A DNA stretch of 64,000 nucleotides, from positions 12,592,949 to 12,656,948 of the forward strand of contig NC_077244.1 in NCBI RefSeq assembly GCF_947179165.1, in the 5' to 3' direction. The notes beneath the pieces are model-generated. The model searched no databases. It was not told the DNA's origin and saw only the letters and a program-made list of their open reading frames with translations. This DNA is from Solanum dulcamara. Its lineage: Eukaryota > Streptophyta > Magnoliopsida > Solanales > Solanaceae. How positions within the stretch are numbered: the first letter of the stretch is position 1; each line of letters begins with the position of its first letter. A program made the position numbers and the translations under genes. Below, one piece after another: positions 22,048 to 33,812 of this stretch.

Positions 22048-23445
22048 AAATATATTATTTGCATTAATAATAAATAACACATGATCATATAAAATATAAT
22101 TTGAAAAATACCTTTCGAAGCTAAGCAAATACCTTCCAATCTACCGAGATTCCAAATTAATAGTTGAACTTTTTCTAAACTTGCTCGCCCAAGTATTGGA
22201 AGAGCCTACATATGGGTATGTTTTTTCTAGGTGGTAAAATTAAATCCAATCCATTTAATTTGTTTAATCAATTTAAGTTAATCTATGTAATCTAAATTGA
22301 TTCATGAGAAATTTTGTAAAAATATTTTTTAATTTTTTTTTAAAAAATTTATGTTATATATAGCCATAATAAAGAAAAAATAATTTTATTAGGTGCAAAA
22401 TTTTAAAAGAATAAATCAAATAATTAAACTTAGTAAAAAATAATTTGGGTTGGGTCTTGACCTATTCTATAACCCATTACTCAACCCGTTGACTCAATCC
22501 GTTTTGATCAAAACAAATTTGAATTGAGTTGAGTCTTGACTCGTTTGTTGTCTTGATCCAGTATGACCCGCCCAAATTTGATCCAATACGCCTAGTTTTT
22601 CCTGTCCATGACCAAAGATAAAAATAAGTTTCTTTTCTTTTTTACCAAGAAATAAGATTTTGAGTCCTAATTAAATATGGAGACAACAGAGACCACAAGT
22701 CCACAATATTAATTACTGATCTCTCCTATTATGAAGATAATTCAAAAATCTAATTTGAATTATTTTTACCGTAATAAATTACTAACCAATTTATAATTGC
22801 ACTACTTCAAATATTTCAAAATTCCTCATTAAATATTTTTGTAATTTCATATTAAGATTACTTATATTAATCAATAAATTAAATTATATTATAAATTTAA
22901 TTAAATGATTAATTTGTTTTAGAGGATTGCTTAACTTATTTTATTTATTATATTTGACACAATGAAAATTTATAAGTTTCACATGGAAAGGCATATCATC
23001 AATATTCTATGTTAAGACATGAATTTCATTAACTAACTCATTATTTCGCTAAATATATATTTTTATCATCCAATCAATTAGGCATGTTGATACATCATTG
23101 GATCTCACCTTTTTAATAAATCAAAATAATAACTACCTTATACAACTAAATCAAAATTGAGAATAGAAGTACATTTTCTAGTTTAGAGAGTATATTTTTG
23201 TCGGTCATTCTAAAAATATTTATCTCTAAGTGGTCTTATTCAATACATATAAAATGTCATAACACGAGAAATTAGAATTTTACCATTTCCGTAATCAAGA
23301 CAAATTATTTAATGTGGTGCTACAATCAATTTAATGATTTGTCCAATTTTTTAGCTACGATAGTAAACAATAATTTTTAACTTATAAAAACTAATGATCT
23401 GTATATAAGCTTAAACTTTATACATCAAATCATCTACTATATAAG
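22048..23445. other. A+T-rich intergenic DNA, no gene seen
   Basis: Nothing codes here. Bases 22440-22600 carry CCCATTACTCAACCCGTTGACTC-like text resembling hAT-derived dispersed repeats, too weak to delimit. Confidence 0.5.
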
Positions 23446-23729
23446 CAGTGATGGATATATATATATATATATATTTGTGTGTGTATTCCCAAAATTTAAT
23501 TTAAAAAAAATACAAGAAGGTAAAAACATAATGCTTATAGTGTGATTCGAAGCCTGAACGCAGGGACAAATTGAAAGGCACTATATCACTGCGTTACATT
23601 TTGTTTCTTATTTAGGAGGTTCAAAATTAATATATGTACATAAATACAAAAAGTTTACCTTATATATAAAATATAATTTTTTGCCGAGGAATTTGGGTTA
23701 ACCCCATCCGCCCCCTAGATCCGGCCCTG
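23446..23729. mobile_element. hAT-type MITE with 8-bp target duplication
   Basis: The termini are CAGTGATGGATAT on the left and ATCCGGCCCTG on the right (inverted: CAGGGCCGGAT), about 10 matching positions. The flanks are TATATAAG (23438-23445) and TAGATAAG (23730-23737), 7 of 8 identical, the hallmark duplication length of hAT elements. It contains a TA microsatellite at 23456-23475 and an AACCCCATCCGCCCCCTAG block common in Solanaceae MITEs. Confidence 0.75.
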
Positions 23730-24465
23730 TAGATAAGTTAAATGACACATATATAACAAAATAATTTAGTACAACATTTTATTGAATTGAATAAATAAAT
23801 AAATAAATAATCCATTAAAAACAGGGACAATTTCAAATATATACAACAAACTAATTAGTTTACAACAAATAGAGCCATGTTTTATTTACATTACTTATAC
23901 ATGAGCTATACACTGAATATACATTATGATACACTCAAAAACTGAATATAGCTTGACTATACATGAAATATACAATGACTATACAACGAATGACCATTTT
24001 TTTGATAATTATTTTTACCAAATGGCCATATGGCGTAATTATCCCTTAAAAATATATACTATAATTAAATATATAATTAATGATATATCCTAGCAATAAT
24101 TTAATATCTTAAAACAAAATGTCATTTATCATTTTTAAAATTTAATTCGTCGATTTAAAGTCATTGTTTGTGATTGTCTTAAATAAGTTACCTAGAAACA
24201 TCTTCTTTGCTTTGGTCAAGTTGAAAGACCAGGCAACGCCCACAAATAAAAATATGATATTACTCATGCTAATATCGTCTACTTTTATTTCTATTTTCAG
24301 TTGTCCGTCTTTTTTTTTTCTTCTTATTTATTTATTTATAATTTTCAACTAATCAAGCGGAGAGGACAAGACCAAAACCTCAAAAATGATTATTATAATT
24401 TGAGAGGACTAAAAGTTATATATATTCTAAATTGTTGTACTGGAGTGTCAAGTTGAGTTGATTCC
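23730..24465. other. A+T-rich intergenic DNA, no gene seen
   Basis: A short stretch near 23878-23990 repeats TATAC-containing phrases (ACATGAGCTATACACTGAATATACA, then similar). No coding sequence or element ends recognised. Confidence 0.5.
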
Positions 24466-25218
24466 TGTCACGATTCAATCCATCGGGTTGTGGGGGCACC
24501 CATTCATTATACTTAAGTTGGAGAATTTTCAATCCTTTAAATGGAAATGTCATGAGGAAGTTTAACAAAATACGAATAATAGACTAAAAGAGTTATAGAG
24601 TTTCTATATATCAAATTAAACTCCATGATTTATTACGAGAGGCACTCTAACACCCCCAATGATACTAGTCTAAACATGTGCAAGAGCTTCTAAAGATATA
24701 ATGTATAAATAAGATAATGACACATGTCCTACCAATAGGAAGGAAAATATAAGTTTTTTGGAGAATCATCTTTGTCTGCACCTATGAAACATCACTGACC
24801 CTACAACCAGACTATGCCAAGTAATATAGTAATAGTAGTATTAGTACAAACAACACATACACCAATACCTACCGCATACTATAAAGAAATCAACAAGAAG
24901 AAAACATGCTCTTAGGGAAATACACTGTCAAACCTTTAAGCACAAAATCTTACTATCCCCATTAACCTCCCAATGTTCTTTAAATCTAACACTTATCCCT
25001 TCTAGTTGATCTGCTGCCAACTCTAATTCAAATCAAGGCCTAGCTCTTCTAACACATAGAGGAGTTTCTGAAGTATGGCCACCACTAACTTTGTCTAATC
25101 AATCTACTATCTTTCCTCAAACTTTTACACCGGCATGTGGCTTTAGAATATTTGACATCTCACTTGCAAGAAGACAACATATAGGTGGTCTAAGGCTCCT
25201 CTCCATCCTATCCTCACC

Positions 25219-25236
25219 GTCCCGCCATGGCGGGAC
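25219..25236. repeat. 18-bp perfect GC-rich palindrome in the LTR
   Basis: GTCCCGCCATGGCGGGAC is its own reverse complement. Related CCGCCATGG and CCCGCTATGGCGGG strings occur near 25264 and 27084-27131 within the same LTR. It contains four CpG sites in an otherwise A+T-rich region. Confidence 0.9.
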
Positions 25237-25795
25237 CTAGAAGGCTATGGTGGCCTCGCCATAGCAGGATTTCTCCCGCCAGGGCAGCTTGTGTGGAGGC
25301 AGAACCTCTGAATTTTCTCCCAATCTCCACTTTTACACATGTACCAACAAGACACCATCAATATCTAACTCTAAATCACTAATCTCACTAAACAACACAT
25401 CAACTGATCTCCACTTGTTTACCCACAACCTCATACCTATAATACGAACACATCTAGCAATCATAACATAATCCAAACAGGCAAGGAACACATTATCAAT
25501 TTATCATTTCAGAAGCAATATACAGTTTCACAGTGTTAATCTCAAATATAACAGTCAATATGGCAACACTTGGACCTTCGGTCCTTTCATAACAATTATT
25601 ACACATGATGGGCATGCTCAGTTATAATCAGGTCAATTTCTCTATCATCACACACATATTCAAGATCAATTCACAGATGATAGCCACACAACGATTCTTT
25701 CATGGAACCTTAATACATACTTGGTCCTTTCATGGGATCCATACCCAAACTGTTTGTGTGTTGGCGTGAAATTCGATCCAATAGTTAGTTTGTGT

Positions 25796-25921
25796 CGATG
25801 TGACACCCGATCCTATATATGACAATCACAGTCCACAACGAATAGTTCACATACTTACACAATCAAGTGATAGATTCATTGCATGTATTGATCACAATAG
25901 TCATTTCATTAAGGTTTTATT

Positions 25922-25974
<53 letters not shown>

Positions 25975-26096
25975 ACACCCAATCCAATATATGACAATCA
26001 CAGTCCACAACGAATAGTTCACATACTTGCACAATCAAGTAATAGATTCATTGTATGTAATTGATCACAATTGTCATTTCATTAAGGTTTGATTAC
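25796..26096. repeat. Direct duplication flanking a palindromic microsatellite
   Basis: A block of about 120 bases starting GTGACACCCGATCC (ends near 25920) recurs from 25973 (GTGACACCCAATCC) to about 26095 with a few differences. Between the copies lies (AC)n(AT)n(GT)n at 25922-25974, whose two halves are complementary and can fold into one long hairpin. Confidence 0.9.
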
Positions 26097-27242
26097 ATCT
26101 TTCCCCTTTTTAACAGTATTTCATCAAGCCTTCTTTATTCAAGACATCACTTTTGTTATAGCAAGTTCAAGATTATGAATTTTACGGTCTTGAGATTGTA
26201 GACCAATCACAACAATATATCAATCACCCAAACCACAATAGTTAAATGCATAGAAAACTTCACAACATTACTCAATCACTATTAAGAGTCTCTCTATGAT
26301 ATAAACAAAACCATAACCTACAACCACAAGTAATCAAATAGGTTCATGGCATGAGATTTATCAACACTAATTCGTTCACATTCGCCCTTTATTTCATGAT
26401 ACGCATCGCTCAAGTATTTCACAGGGAGTAGCCATCATGAAAACACACAATTATTTGTATAAACATATCTCTCTATATACATCAATAGCCAATAGCCTAC
26501 AAATCTCAGGATCACATATGACCCAATAATTGTCTACATTTAATCCCGCAAGAGTCATTGACCTTCAATTCTAAATAGTTTTCACCAAGGTTAACATTCA
26601 AAGATAGAACCTTTATCACTAGTCACATAATAATCATGACCCACATCATGTATTTCCACTCTAAACAACAATTAACGATCATTTAACCATGCAGACTCCG
26701 TGTCCGAAGGCCTAGAAATGAAATCTCCCGTCATTCTACATTATATTAAGCGATGAGAACAAATTTATAACTAGTCAATTGAGAAAACCTAACCTACCTA
26801 GATGCCAAACAGTTGTAAAAGAATTTATCGAATAATTTCTGACTTCCGAAAAGAGAAACAACGAAGACAGACGTGAAATCTGTGAGTTGTAGCCTTCATT
26901 GAGGTAGAATTTCCTTCCTCCTTTCTATCCAAGCCTAGAGAAGCTTTTTTTTTTTGGAGAGGGGGGGGGGGGGGTTCTAGGGTAACCCTCGTCTATTTTG
27001 ACATTTAAGGGAAAAAAGAGGAAAATAAGAATTTGCGTCTTTTTAATTTTGTCCCAACTGTCTCACTATAGAGGGACTCATGCCGCCATGGGGGCACCAC
27101 TGTGGTGGGAATACTCCCGCTATGGCGGGATGTTATAGGTTCAGCCAACTTAGTTCATAAAATTTTTGGTCCCACCTAACTAACGACGGTTCGGATCGTT
27201 ACAATTACAATATCTCCTCCAAGAAAAGAATAGTTTGTATAG

Positions 27243-27862
27243 TAAGGACCTGTTTAGCTATAAATAATTGAATTTTTTTTATAAATACTGTTTAGACATA
27301 TAACTTGTCATTATTTGATAAAAAGTTTTGGCAAAATTTTTAAATTTTCAAATACTTGAAAAAAATTTAAAATTTAGGCCAAATTCTATTATTTGAAAAT
27401 TTTTAAAAATTTAAAAATTACCCCAAAATTTTAAATTTAATAAAAATATCCATCATTTATCTTTTTAGACTGAATTTCAGTCTTAGCCGGTGTATAAAAT
27501 TTATACAATTACATATAGTTTTTATCTGATCTTGTTCTCTAAAGTCACTTCTAATTATAAGTAACAATAATCATTTTTTCGTATATAAATCAATGGTATT
27601 CTCCATTTGTATTCTTCCTCCTTTTCATATTCATATTAGTTATATGTTCATAGTTATGACTTTTCACGAAATATGTTCAATATAAAATGATAATATAAAT
27701 TTATGAATATTTTTTAATAGTTTTTAAAATTTATGGATATAAATTATTTTTCTTTAAAAAGTCATTTTTTTTAAAAAAACAATTATGACCAAACGCGTGA
27801 TATAACTTCACTTAAAAATAACTTGTCAAAAATATTTTAAAATTTATGACCAAACACTAGGC
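27243..27862. mobile_element. MITE with GGACCTGTTTAGCTATAAAT-type ends
   Basis: The left end GGACCTGTTTAGCTATAAAT and the right end ATTTATGACCAAACACTAGGC are imperfect inverted copies. The interior is A+T-rich with further inverted segments and no coding capacity. The layout fits the abundant Solanaceae hAT-like MITEs that read 'TGTTTGGCCATAAAT' at their ends. The target duplication is unclear. Confidence 0.6.
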
Positions 27863-28102
27863 TACTACTTTGATTTTCCTTCATACCAAAATGCCCTTAA
27901 TTGATTGCACATTTTTGACTCTTTTTTGAAAATAAAATTAATTTTTGACTCTTTACTCTTCTTTCTCAAATGTAGTGCGTAACCAATGAAAGTAATTGCT
28001 AAGATTAAATATCTCTTACAATAATTTATCTTTTATCATGAGACTATTTACGTAATATATTAAGAAATGGGCTCATCTATGTTATTACTATTAGAAAAAG
28101 CT

Positions 28103-28290
28103 TTATTGTGTATTATATGATTGTAATAATTTTCCATATAGTAAATATTTTTCTGGGTGGTCTGTGGTTTTTTCCGCATTGGGTTTTCACATTAAATCTT
28201 GTGCTGTTGTTATTCTCTTTAAATTCTTCTGTTATTATTTTTTTCTTGAAGACGATCCGAAAGGGACGTGAATTATTTTTTTTTCCAACA
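28103..28290 (+). repeat. Truncated 5-prime LTR of the gag-only copia element
   Basis: It matches the last ~190 bases of the right LTR, ends TTTTCCAACA at 28290, and is missing its upstream 450 bases. Confidence 0.8.
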
Positions 28291-28295
28291 AGTGA

Positions 28296-28306
28296 TATCA
28301 GAGCCT
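28296..28306 (+). promoter_or_regulatory. Primer binding site (tRNA-Met type)
   Basis: ATATCAGAGCC sits a few bases after the LTR end. The copia consensus is TGGTATCAGAGC, complementary to initiator tRNA-Met. Confidence 0.75.
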
Positions 28307-28639
28307 TAGGTATGAAATGATTATTTTAAAATTTTAATACGCTCTGCGGTTGCAGCTTTGTTTGATTTTCCACATCAGAAAAAATTTCTGAATTAGAATA
28401 ATTGTTTTCAAGCAGAAGGTTCGTCTTGGTGAAATAGCAAGTGGAGTCTAATTCTGGTGGAGTTTGTTATCCTGGTGGAGCTACTTTGGGGTACTTGTAT
28501 ACTTGATAATAGTGGGAATAAGTAGAATCTAAAGAGGTTATGGCTAAAGAAAGACTTGGTACTTAAGTGTATTGATTGTGATCCACCTCTCTTTCCTGAG
28601 AACTAATTTAGTGGGTAATTTTTATTGTTATTGTCCATT

Positions 28640-29445
28640 TATTAGTACTAATAAGCAAGATGGGGAAAAAAATTTGAGATTGAGAAATTTGATGGGAGAA
28701 TTAATTTTGGCTTGTGAAAAGTGCAAGTCAAGGATGTGTTAATCCAATCTAGATTACACAAGGCGTTGAAAGGGAGACCAACTAACAGAAAAGATGACAA
28801 GGGTTCTAGAAAAATCAATGAACAATCCAAAATTAGTGATGAAGAATGGGAAGAGCTAGACATGAAAGAGGCAAGTCAGATTCGCTTGTGTTTAGGTAAA
28901 AGTGTTCTTGCATATGTGATTGGATTGTCTACAACAAAGGAGTTGTGGGAGAAACTTGAGGAATTGTACCAAACCAAAAGTATTTCAAATATGTTATATT
29001 TGAAGGAACAATTTCATAAATTGCAAATGGATGAAGGTACAACTATTTCTGATCATCTGAGTGTCTTGAATGAGATTGTTTCTGAATTGAAATTTATTGG
29101 AGTGAAATTGATGATGAAGACAAGGTACTTCGACTCATCTGGTTTCTTCCATCTTCCTATAAGCACATGCAACCCATTTTAATGTATGGAAAGAAAATTG
29201 TGATTTTTTTGAAAGTGATGAGCAAATTAATTTCTGAGGAAAAAAGATTAAAGAACGGAGATGAAAAATCTCAAGAAAATTCAGCTCTTGTTGTTAAATG
29301 AAAATAGAAGCAAAATAAAAGATCCAAGAAGAAGGACGTTTGCTAGAATTGTGGTCAATCGAGACATGTTAAGAGATGTTCAAATAATGGGGCTAGTTTG
29401 GCTGGAAGCTCCAAAAAAAATGCTATCAATGTTGTCTCCCTAGAA
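28640..29445 (+). pseudogene. Copia gag remnant with zinc knuckle
   Basis: The visible gag blocks are VQVKDVLIQSRLHKALKGRP, then LSTTKELWEKLEELYQTKSI and LKEQFHKLQMDEGTTISDHL (UBN2-type copia gag). After a frameshift near 29130-29260 comes NCGQSRHVKRCSN-like coding (bases 29345-29400), a C-x2-C-x4-H-x4-C zinc knuckle in another frame. Protease, integrase and reverse transcriptase do not follow. Confidence 0.85.
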
Positions 29446-29625
29446 GAGAGGGGGGGTGATATTTTTTTGTAAGAAAGATAAAAATCCTCATGGCATGAAT
29501 GCTACCTTTAGAATTGTCATGGAAGAGGATGTTTAATTGGTAGCTGGTCCACAAGTTTGCACATGGGCATTGGTTGATAGGTGGTGCAAGGTGTGTGGTG
29601 TAAAGGATGTTGATGGCTAATGAAC

Positions 29626-32600
29626 TGTAATACCCCCCAAAATTTTTCCCTAAGATTCAAACCTTTCTTATATTCGTGCAGGGTCGAACTCAATTATTGT
29701 GAAGCGTGTGCATGAGTTAGGATGAGTTCCTAAGTAATTAAAGAGTGTTAGAGGTGATGTGGGGTCATAAGGGATCCTTAGAACCAAGCTAAGTCCAAAA
29801 GAATTCGTCTTGGGTAAGTTGTCGAAGGAGTTTTTATAAGGGTCGACTTCTAACAACCATATCGTTTGAAATATGACGATCTGGGTGGACCACGACCTAT
29901 TAAATTAAAGGTCGTCGAGTCTTCTTTCCAACGCCACCAAGAGTATAATTTTTAGAGTTCGGAGTCAAAAGATATGACGATCCTAAGACGGACGGGTACT
30001 GAAGGAATTTCAGGCCTGGGTTGCAACTCCTGGAAATCTGGGCTTGGCTCCACAGTGGCGCGACGCGCCACTATCGCGCCAGGAACAAGCCTCAGTAGTT
30101 TGGTCCCTGGCGCGGCGCACCACTAGGAGATGTGTAGGGTTTTCAAGCCTATTTTTTAGAACCCAGAAAATATGGGCTTGGCGGTGTAAGAGCGCGACGC
30201 ACCACTATCGTGCCACAAAACAACCTTAGTAGTTTGGTCCCTGGTGTGACGCACCACTATTGGGTTACAGGGTTTTTAAGCCTATTCGACTTGGCGCTGT
30301 AGTGGCGCGACGTGCCACTATCGCGCCAAGAGTGTTTTTGGCCTATTTTGCAGATTTTTGAGAAAGGGCAATTTGGGTATTTCCCCAAATTATATATACA
30401 CTATCCTTGGACATTTTTGGGACCATTTTTCAGTCCCTCTCTCTCTTTCTAAAAACCCTAATCTCCATTCTCTTCTCTCCCAAATATCTCCAACAAGATT
30501 TGTCCTCAAGAGCTCAAGGATTCAAGATCTTCAAGTCAAGTCTTGGTTTCCGGTGAGATGATCTTGAAGCAAAGGTATGTAAGGCTAACCTAAAATATGG
30601 ATTGAGTTCTTCCATATGCCCATAGATGTGTTGGATAGGAGTTGTGAAAGAGTTGAACCTTCTAGGAAGATTTTCTTGAAAGTTTTCCCAAACTATAAAA
30701 TGTTTTTAGATACTATTGGTTGATTGATGATTTTAATGACTTGAGTTACTAAATAGTCATCTTCATATTATTGACTACAAATGGATCTTTGGATATAGAT
30801 TTATAGATATTGACGGTATTCTTGAGTTGAGTTTTGTTGGGAGTATGGATTCATGTTTCATTTGCATGAACCCAAGATAAGATTTCCTTGTCATAATTGT
30901 CTTGAGGTTGAGATGGATGGTTTTGTGTATATGTGTATTGATGGGAATGAAAAGAATGAATTGGATAGTTAAGAATGTCCTTTTGCTTCTATAAATTGAA
31001 CATAGGAGTAAAATGAAGATTGTGGAGTAGACGTTTGATATTGATGTGATGATGACATTTGACAATGAGGTGATGATAATAATTGATAATGATATGGATG
31101 ATGATGTTGATAATGATGCGAATGATGATGTTTTAATGATGGTGTGAATGATGATGTGAATGGTGATTATTTAATATATGTAGAATGATTGATGAAGATA
31201 TTATGTTGATGAGGATATTGTGTGATGAAGTGGATCAGAGTCTAATGTGATTATGTGGTATGTGATTTGCATAATTTGAGTTGATTAGAGTCTTATGAAT
31301 ATTTTGAAAATAAATAATCTTTTGAGAGGGAGCTTTAAATAAAGAATGTGTGAACCTTTTTGCATAAACTATTTATACACTATTTCGAGTCTAAAGAATG
31401 ATTATTTTCATCTATGATTTAAAAAGAGTTTAAGCATGAGTTGAGTTTGAGAAGTCTTTTAATTATTTTTGAACACGAGTATTTTGAGTATAAATGAGTT
31501 GAGCATTTCTACTTTAAAAATGTTGATTTTTAAGATTGAGTCGAGATTGTATAAATTTTAAAGAGAAGAGTTTGATGATTTGAGATGAGTCAATTTGAAA
31601 GAAGGTCCAATGAGGCCAGATTTGAGTTGAGTTTTGAAAAGAGTCCAATGAGACTAAATGAGTATTTTGAGTATCTTACTCACTTGATAGATATGAGCAT
31701 ATTGAGTCTTGGAAGGAGTATCAAGCACCGAATTGGGTAAGAGTATAGTCCATACTCGAACCAATAAACTACATCACCAAACGTAGGAGGGGATGGAACC
31801 ATTAAAGTCGGATGCTTCCCGAGGGATGGAACTGTTAAAGTCGGATGCTTTCCATTTTATTGTCATGACATGATAGGACTTGGTTGGATTGGATCCATGA
31901 TTGGTTGATCGTTCATACCCTGGAAAAGTATGGACGGACGTGGCAACAACGTCGGATTGTTGTACTATCTCTCGCTCATATGACGATAGTTGTCGGTTAG
32001 AGAAACTCCCAATTGAATAGACTGTGCTTGATATGATTGGCTTGATTGTGATTGTAGATTATTGAGTTGAATTGTAAAACATTGCATAATTTAATTTGCA
32101 TATTTATTGAGTTGAGTCCTTTGAGTTGATTGTTGAGTTGATGGTATATGATTGGATTGGGTTAGACGAATTGTGATTGGATTGTACAAGATTTGGTTGG
32201 ATGTGTGATGGATTGGATTAGATGATATGTGATTGGGTTGAATAGAATGGTATGTGATTGGGTCGGATCGGATGGTATATGATTGGATTTGAACTGTATT
32301 GTACATGATTGGATTGGATTGGATTGTATGGTGTGTGATTGGTCTTTGTCTAAATGTATTCTTACTTTAGACTTATGATACTTTGACTGAATCTCTCTTA
32401 TCTTTCTGATTTGAGATATTTGAACATATGTTATTCTTCCTTGAGGTATGTTTCATTCCGCCATATTACATACTCGTACATTCCATGTACTGACGTCCAT
32501 TTGGACCTGCATCATTTCATGATGCATAGACAGGTTTAAGAGATCGTCAATAGAAGCACCATTGAGGATCTATACACACTCAGCGTATTGGTGAGTCCTT

Positions 32601-33001
32601 CCCTATATCCGGAGGACACCGCTTATATCATTCTTGCATCGAGTTAGCCCTTTTTCATTTTGATTTGAGGTAGCCATGAACATGTCATTGGCACCAACTA
32701 GATAGTAGTGATAGAGGCTTCATATACTAGATAGTGATGGATCGATTGAGTATTTCTTTCCTAGAATTATTTTTGTCAAACTATTTTTTATGACAAATAT
32801 TAGAATTGATTTGTTGGCCCATGGCCTTTACTCATGAGTTAGATTGATGTTGTGAGTTGCCCACCGACTATCCTCTTTATTTTAAGTCTTTCGCTGATTG
32901 AATGGATGAACGGATGTCTGATCAGGCTATGTGGTTCGCTTGGGAGCCAGAATGGTTTCTGAGTGCCGGTTACGTCTAGGGTACCCTCCCGGGGCGTGAC
33001 A
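29626..33001 (+). mobile_element. Solo LTR of a Ty3/gypsy element with perfect 5-bp duplication
   Basis: It begins TGTAATACCCCCCAAAATTT, ends CTCCCGGGGCGTGACA, and is flanked by TGAAC at 29621-29625 and 33002-33006. No gag-pol lies inside its 3376 bases, and no second LTR is attached, so unequal recombination left a solo LTR. Its last kilobase matches the minus-strand LTR at 61842-63080. It holds GC-rich tandem repeats and a long run of GAT-rich low-complexity DNA (31040-31230). Confidence 0.85.
30039..30340 (+). repeat. Three GC-rich, CpG-dense tandem units within the solo LTR
   Basis: Units start at 30039, 30173 and 30287 (about 134, 114 and at least 50 bases). Each contains a GGCGCGACGCGCCACTATCG-like core, then TTAGTAGTTTGGTCCCTGG in the first two. 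The core GTGGCGCGACGCGCCAC is palindromic except for its centre base. Degraded cores (GCGCGACGCACCAC) show CpG-to-TpG style changes as expected of methylated DNA. Confidence 0.85.
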
Positions 33002-33162
33002 TGAACTCTCAAGAAATCAACAAGAGGGTTGCACCATAAGTTATTAACAAGTTTTTCGACATGATCCGAAATTGAAATTCTTGAAATTGTGAAGTGATTT
33101 CAAGTGAAAATTCTTAGATTGATTTTTCAATCTGAGTGGATGTACTCTTTATGGTGGGGATA

Positions 33163-33812
33163 TGATAATTCTTGATATTAGAATTATGATTGTCGGTAGC
33201 ATACAATGTGAAGTTTGCAGTTGCGCATGGTTGGCCGAGTTTAGAATCAAGTGAAGAACTGATTCTATTATGTGTAGTTGGACAGTTGCAAAAGACAACG
33301 AGTTATATTTTTCTTCTTTTTCAAAGGTGGAGATTTGTTGTATTTGTTTGAATAAAAAAGAAAAATGTCAAAATTATGGACATTTGGTTGGTGAAAGTCA
33401 AGAAAGAAGACTAATTGTTTTCACGTATTTTGTCAAATATGGTAGCATAAATGTGTTTATATCACCAACCATGCCTCTAAATCGCCTATAAATAGGCATC
33501 TCCACCGTGAACACAACATCACCAAAAATTTAATTTTTTGTATACTAGAGGAGAAGTTTAGAGATAATTCTCTTGAAGATCTCCTTGGAAATAGTATTTT
33601 AGGAATTGAGGTGTGTGAGAGAAATATTGTGTATTATATAGTTGTAACAATTTTTCATATAGTAAATATTTTTCTGGGTGGTCCGTGGTTTTTTCCGCAT
33701 TGAGTTTCCACGTTAAATCTTGTGTTGTTATTCTCTTTAAATTTCTCTGTTATTATTTTCTACTTGAAGACGATCCGAAAGGAACAGGAATTAATCGGTG
33801 CTTTTTTCCAAT
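33163..33812 (+). repeat. 3-prime LTR of the gag-only copia element
   Basis: It starts TGATAATTCTTGATATTAG right after the purine tract ATGGTGGGGATA. It contains a TATAAATAGG TATA-box-like string near 33487, the likely retrotransposon promoter. It ends near TTTTTTCCAATA. Confidence 0.7.

Larger units (their letters stand above)
24466..27203 (-). mobile_element. LTR of a Ty3/gypsy-type element, minus orientation
   Basis: On the minus strand it begins TGTAACGATCCGAACCGTCG (right edge 27203) and ends ATTGAATCGTGACA (left edge 24466), giving TG...CA ends and 2.74 kb. To its right, in minus orientation, CTTGGAGGAGATAT is a purine-rich tract, the expected neighbour of a 3-prime LTR. No gag or pol follows, so the element body is lost. 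No convincing target duplication (ATTCC against ATTAC). It carries GC-rich palindromes and a duplicated block around a microsatellite. Confidence 0.6.
28103..33812 (+). mobile_element. Copia retrotransposon, gag only, interrupted by a solo LTR
   Basis: The truncated left LTR (28103-28290) and right LTR (33163-33812) share TTGTGTATTATA, then TTTTCTGGGTGGTC, TTTTTTCCGCATTG and GAAGACGATCCGAAAGG. A primer site ATATCAGAGCC (initiator tRNA-Met type) follows the left LTR. A short gag comes next, and then pol is absent. The body is broken at 29626-33001 by an unrelated LTR. Removing that LTR leaves about 2.3 kb, so this was a deletion derivative before the second insertion. Confidence 0.8.
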
